Assembly (NCBI RefSeq): GCF_900142545.1
Contig: NZ_FRBF01000008.1
Span: 1-64,000, forward strand
Direction of reading: 5' to 3'
Length of the DNA: 64,000 nucleotides
Source of the DNA: Fibrobacter sp. UWT2
Lineage (GTDB): Bacteria; Fibrobacterota; Fibrobacteria; Fibrobacterales; Fibrobacteraceae
Positions 61,587-64,000 of the stretch are shown one piece after another. Every line of letters starts with the position of its first letter. The first letter of the stretch is position 1. The notes below the pieces were generated by a model. It searched no databases, was not told the DNA's origin, and saw only the letters and a program-made list of their open reading frames with translations. The translations under genes were made by a program, and so were the position numbers.

Positions 61587-63557
61587 TTAGAGGATCGCCG
61601 GTTTGTACCCGAGCAGCTTCATACTATATAATGCTGTACCCTTGCTAATGCTTCGCACGCCTGTGGCGTAGCCGAAAATTTTCCGCAGCGGGACGTCGGC
61701 TTTCAAGAAATGCGTCTTGCCGTCGCCACCGATTTCTTTCACCTTGCCTTCGCGGGACTGGATGTCGCCGGTGACAAGCCCCGCAAAATTCACGGGGCAT
61801 TCCAGCGAAAGTTCCATGACCGGCTCAAAAAGTTGCACGTCGGCAGGCTTGATGAGCTTGGTGACGGCATCGGCGCAGGCTTTCTTGATCATGGGCGGGA
61901 GGGCGTTTTCGGTCCAGGTAAATTCATGAACCTCAAAACAGACGCCTACGAGGGCTCCCTTGCCCAAAACGCCCACTTCGGTAGATTCCAGGAGTGCCGA
62001 GCGGACGCCGGCCAGAATTTCACGGGGGGCGGTTTCCAGGAATTCGGCGGAGAGACGGATATCGTGAGCGTCCCCTTCCAGCGGGGTAGCCGAAAGCTTA
62101 ATCGAAATCTTATGGGGGCCGAGCTGGAAGGTGTTTTCGACGGGGCCCACGTTGCGACAGAGGCGTTCTTGCCAGCGCACTTCCGGGGAGCCGGCCTTCA
62201 CTTCGCAGCCGAATTCGCGCTTGAGGCGGGCGAGCAACACGTCCAGCTGAACTTCGCCTACGGTATGCAGGTACCAGAATCCGCCATCGTCTTTTTGCAC
62301 GCGGAAGCTGGGGTCCATACGGGCGAGGACGTTCAGGCTCTTTTCTACATGGTTGTAGTCTTCGGCCCCGAGGCATTCCACGCGGGTCTGCAAAAGCGGC
62401 TGGTACTTGTCGCGGATAGAGGAGTGGGGAAGCTCCCCTTGGTCGCCTTGAGGCATGGGGTCGCTCCGCCCTTCGGGCGTCACTTTGAGAATTTCGCCGA
62501 GTTCTGTCTCGAAGGGGCTTCGCATGGCGTAAATGTCGCCGGAGCGGATTTCGTCGACAGGCTGCAACAGGTTTGCCTTGAGGCGCGAGAATTCAAAACC
62601 CGCGGGCCAAGCCTTGCGTTCCATATTCGTATGGCTGCGGAACAGCGAAATTTCGCCTACACCCTTGAAGTGGCGCAGTCGAATGACTTGTCCCAGCTCG
62701 TCTGCCCCGAATTCGGGAACATCGGGCAAGAAAAAGGAAAGGGCGGTCACCAGGCTCCGAACGCCGAAACCCTCCATGGCGGACCCTGCGTAGCAGAGAG
62801 CATAGTCGTTGCTCTGCGCAAGTCCCTTAAGGCCTCGCAGAAGCATCTTGGGCGGAACCGGCTTTCCTTCGAGCGCAAGTTGCAAGACTTCGTCGTCAAA
62901 GTTGCTGGCGAATTCCACGGCTTCGGCGTAATGCTTCTTGATTTTTTCGGTGGCCTCGCTGGCTTCGCCTGCCTGCGGCCACGAATCGTCGATAATTTCT
63001 TCGCCCGAGGGAGAATGTATAAGTCTGCTCTTGCTGAGGACATCCAGCGTGCTTTCGATTCGCCCGTTTTTGTATTCGGGGAATGCCATCAATACGGGGC
63101 GTACCCCTAGCACTTCTTCGATATTGATGAGGGTCTCGTCAAGAGAATAATCAGGATTGTCTAGCTTATTGACAAATAAAATCGTGCGGACGCCCGCTTC
63201 GCGGAGTTTTTTGTAGGCCGCAACCGTTTGTGTTTCAACCCCGCTCGCGGCACTTACCACAAGGACGGCACCTTCTACGGCCGAAAGCGCCATGTCCACT
63301 TCGGCACCAAAATCTACATGGCCCGGCGTATCGATAAAATTGAACCAGGTGTTCTTCCATTCGAAATGGGCCACGCCGCTTTCAATGGTAATGCCGCGTT
63401 CTTTTTCTTCGGGCATATAGTCCATAGTGGCAAGGCCTTCTTCCACCTTGCCGGGCCTGCGTACTTCGCCTGCCGCAAACAGGATTCGCTCGGAAAGAGT
63501 CGTCTTTCCGGCATCCACATGGGCAAGGATGGCGATGTTGCGAACAGGCTGTGTCAT
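61587..63557 (-). CDS. EF-G-like translational GTPase
   Basis: 656 residues. G1 AHVDAGKT (12-19), RGIT switch at about 54-57, G3 DTPGH (76-80), G4 NKLD (130-133), then domains II-V; the C-terminus LRKIFGYATGVRSISKGTAL is the domain V pattern. It is shorter than EF-G (about 690-700) and its N-terminus looks more like TetM or EF-G2 paralogues than FusA. Ribosomal protection is possible but not shown. It follows the YolD-like gene on the same strand. Confidence 0.85.
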   Translation of the reverse strand: MTQPVRNIAILAHVDAGKTTLSERILFAAGEVRRPGKVEEGLATMDYMPEEKERGITIESGVAHFEWKNTWFNFIDTPGHVDFGAEVDMALSAVEGAVLVVSAASGVETQTVAAYKKLREAGVRTILFVNKLDNPDYSLDETLINIEEVLGVRPVLMAFPEYKNGRIESTLDVLSKSRLIHSPSGEEIIDDSWPQAGEASEATEKIKKHYAEAVEFASNFDDEVLQLALEGKPVPPKMLLRGLKGLAQSNDYALCYAGSAMEGFGVRSLVTALSFFLPDVPEFGADELGQVIRLRHFKGVGEISLFRSHTNMERKAWPAGFEFSRLKANLLQPVDEIRSGDIYAMRSPFETELGEILKVTPEGRSDPMPQGDQGELPHSSIRDKYQPLLQTRVECLGAEDYNHVEKSLNVLARMDPSFRVQKDDGGFWYLHTVGEVQLDVLLARLKREFGCEVKAGSPEVRWQERLCRNVGPVENTFQLGPHKISIKLSATPLEGDAHDIRLSAEFLETAPREILAGVRSALLESTEVGVLGKGALVGVCFEVHEFTWTENALPPMIKKACADAVTKLIKPADVQLFEPVMELSLECPVNFAGLVTGDIQSREGKVKEIGGDGKTHFLKADVPLRKIFGYATGVRSISKGTALYSMKLLGYKPAIL

Positions 63558-63569
63558 GATACTACTAAT

Positions 63570-63782
63570 TTAAAAATTCTCGTCTAGCGTGAGTTCGTTT
63601 GCCACCGATTCTTGCTTGCGTTCTGCGGTCGCATCAAGTGCCTCGGCATGCCCGCGGAGTGCCGCAAACGGGTGGAAAATCTTCGCGCGGTCTTCCATGC
63701 TCATACGCGGATGCTTAATCAAGAAATTCCAATCGTTCCGCGGATACGGCAAATCGATGATGTCTTTGTAATTATCAATCAT
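63570..63782 (-). CDS. YolD-like small protein
   Basis: 70 residues from the ATG after GAGAG. YKDIIDLPYPRNDWNFLIKH and MSMEDRAKIFHPFAALRGHA match the YolD-like pattern, in which (D/N)IINLPH and MSMxDRAAxFxPFAAL are conserved. These proteins are encoded with Y-family polymerases, as here. Confidence 0.75.
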   Translation of the reverse strand: MIDNYKDIIDLPYPRNDWNFLIKHPRMSMEDRAKIFHPFAALRGHAEALDATAERKQESVANELTLDENF

Positions 63783-63792
63783 AATCTCTCGT

Positions 63793-63832
63793 CTTTCGTC
63801 TGTAGCGAGCACAGCGAGCGTTCTTTCGTCTA
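63793..63832. repeat. Dispersed repeat AGACGAAAG...ACAGACGAAAG, minus orientation
   Basis: On the minus strand TAGACGAAAGAACGC, then CTCGCTGTGCTCG, then CTACAGACGAAAG. It contains the stop codon of the polymerase gene. It has the same arms as the copy at 36041-36078. Confidence 0.7.
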
Positions 63833-64000
63833 AGCCCGATGTCCTCCGATTTGTCCGTTGCGTTCAATAGTGGTGGCGCCTTCTTGCAAATCCATTCCCT
63901 TCACAATGGCGTTCTTGCCAAAACGCTTCTTGATTAAAAGTTCCGCTTTCAGGCGCTTCTTTTCGCGTTCCTGTTTTTTCACGTCGGTAAACAAGTCGTA
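63830..64000 (-). CDS. Y-family DNA polymerase (DinB/UmuC-like), C-terminal fragment
   Basis: The last 56 codons of a gene that continues past the window edge. It reads YDLFTDVKKQEREKKRLKAE, then KKRFGKNAIVKGMDLQEGAT and TIERNGQIGGHRA. That tail is typical of the UmuC/DinB-like 'DNA repair' polymerases that accompany YolD-like proteins. They copy past damaged bases. A dispersed repeat sits on the stop codon. Confidence 0.85.
   Translation of the reverse strand, partial: YDLFTDVKKQEREKKRLKAELLIKKRFGKNAIVKGMDLQEGATTIERNGQIGGHRA

Noticed and set aside
1-64000. CRISPR arrays, prophage, insertion sequences, integrases
   Set aside because: No regularly spaced direct repeats, transposase or phage structural genes were seen; the short palindromes do not form arrays.

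Overview
The window is a stretch of chromosome from a Fibrobacter-like bacterium (phylum Fibrobacterota). The best pointers are three copies, one of them broken, of the Fibrobacter succinogenes major paralogous (FISUMP, TIGR02145) domain, the DUF4954 protein, Gram-negative envelope genes, and a recurring TAnnTT-type -10 sequence. Assignments rest on reading the sequence and on family knowledge; no database search was run.

Layout. 1-12946 (+): end of tuf, then an almost unbroken S10-spc-alpha ribosomal operon (rpsJ to rplQ, with secY, infA and rpoA; no adk, map or rpsD) closed by a terminator. 13040-18903: surface polysaccharide module (Wza-like export protein, Wzz-like regulator, Wzy-like polymerase on +; Wzx-like flippase and an acyltransferase on -). 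19011-22801 (+): tRNA-Leu(UAG), tig, clpP, clpX and a small HEAGH protein resembling the FtsH peptidase domain. 22808-30436: BatD-like protein, unknown secreted protein, Na+/solute symporter, M48-like membrane peptidase, DUF4954 beta-helix protein, GGDEF-like small protein and a GT4 glycosyltransferase. 30480-32630: an AT-rich island with two FISUMP lipoproteins and a LolA-like protein. 32638-43798: mixed metabolic and envelope genes (phosphoesterase, degenerate nucleotidyltransferase, LivJ/LpoA-like binding protein, TPR protein, NYN protein, outer-membrane protein, Fe/B12-type binding lipoprotein, cNMP-binding/DUF4388 protein, purM, EamA transporter). 43795-52239 (-): a FISUMP pseudogene, then one operon read from 52239 downward: hybrid kinase, BMP-type binding protein, second hybrid kinase, NUDIX, patatin, DUF1653. 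52291-57926: serine hydrolase, TauE/SafE, TPR protein, GIY-YIG, NhaA, DUF58. 58081-64000 (-): from the right, end of a Y-family polymerase, YolD-like protein, EF-G-like GTPase, a sigma-like regulator behind a structured leader, and a double-AAA+ ATPase.

The most interesting items are: (1) a sensory cassette in which a periplasmic BMP-family protein is encoded between two hybrid histidine kinases that have both lost the phospho-accepting histidine (to Ser and to Gln), one of them also lacking the HPt histidine; (2) about eleven genes whose start codon lies only 6-9 nt after a -10-like TAnnTT or TATTAT hexamer, predicting leaderless mRNAs; (3) dispersed palindromic repeats, one inserted in frame inside a binding-protein gene; (4) a roughly 300-nt leader with tandem promoters, an 18-codon ORF and two hairpins ahead of the sigma-like/AAA+ pair; (5) a cluster of DnaA-box-like sequences in a 450-bp intergenic gap.
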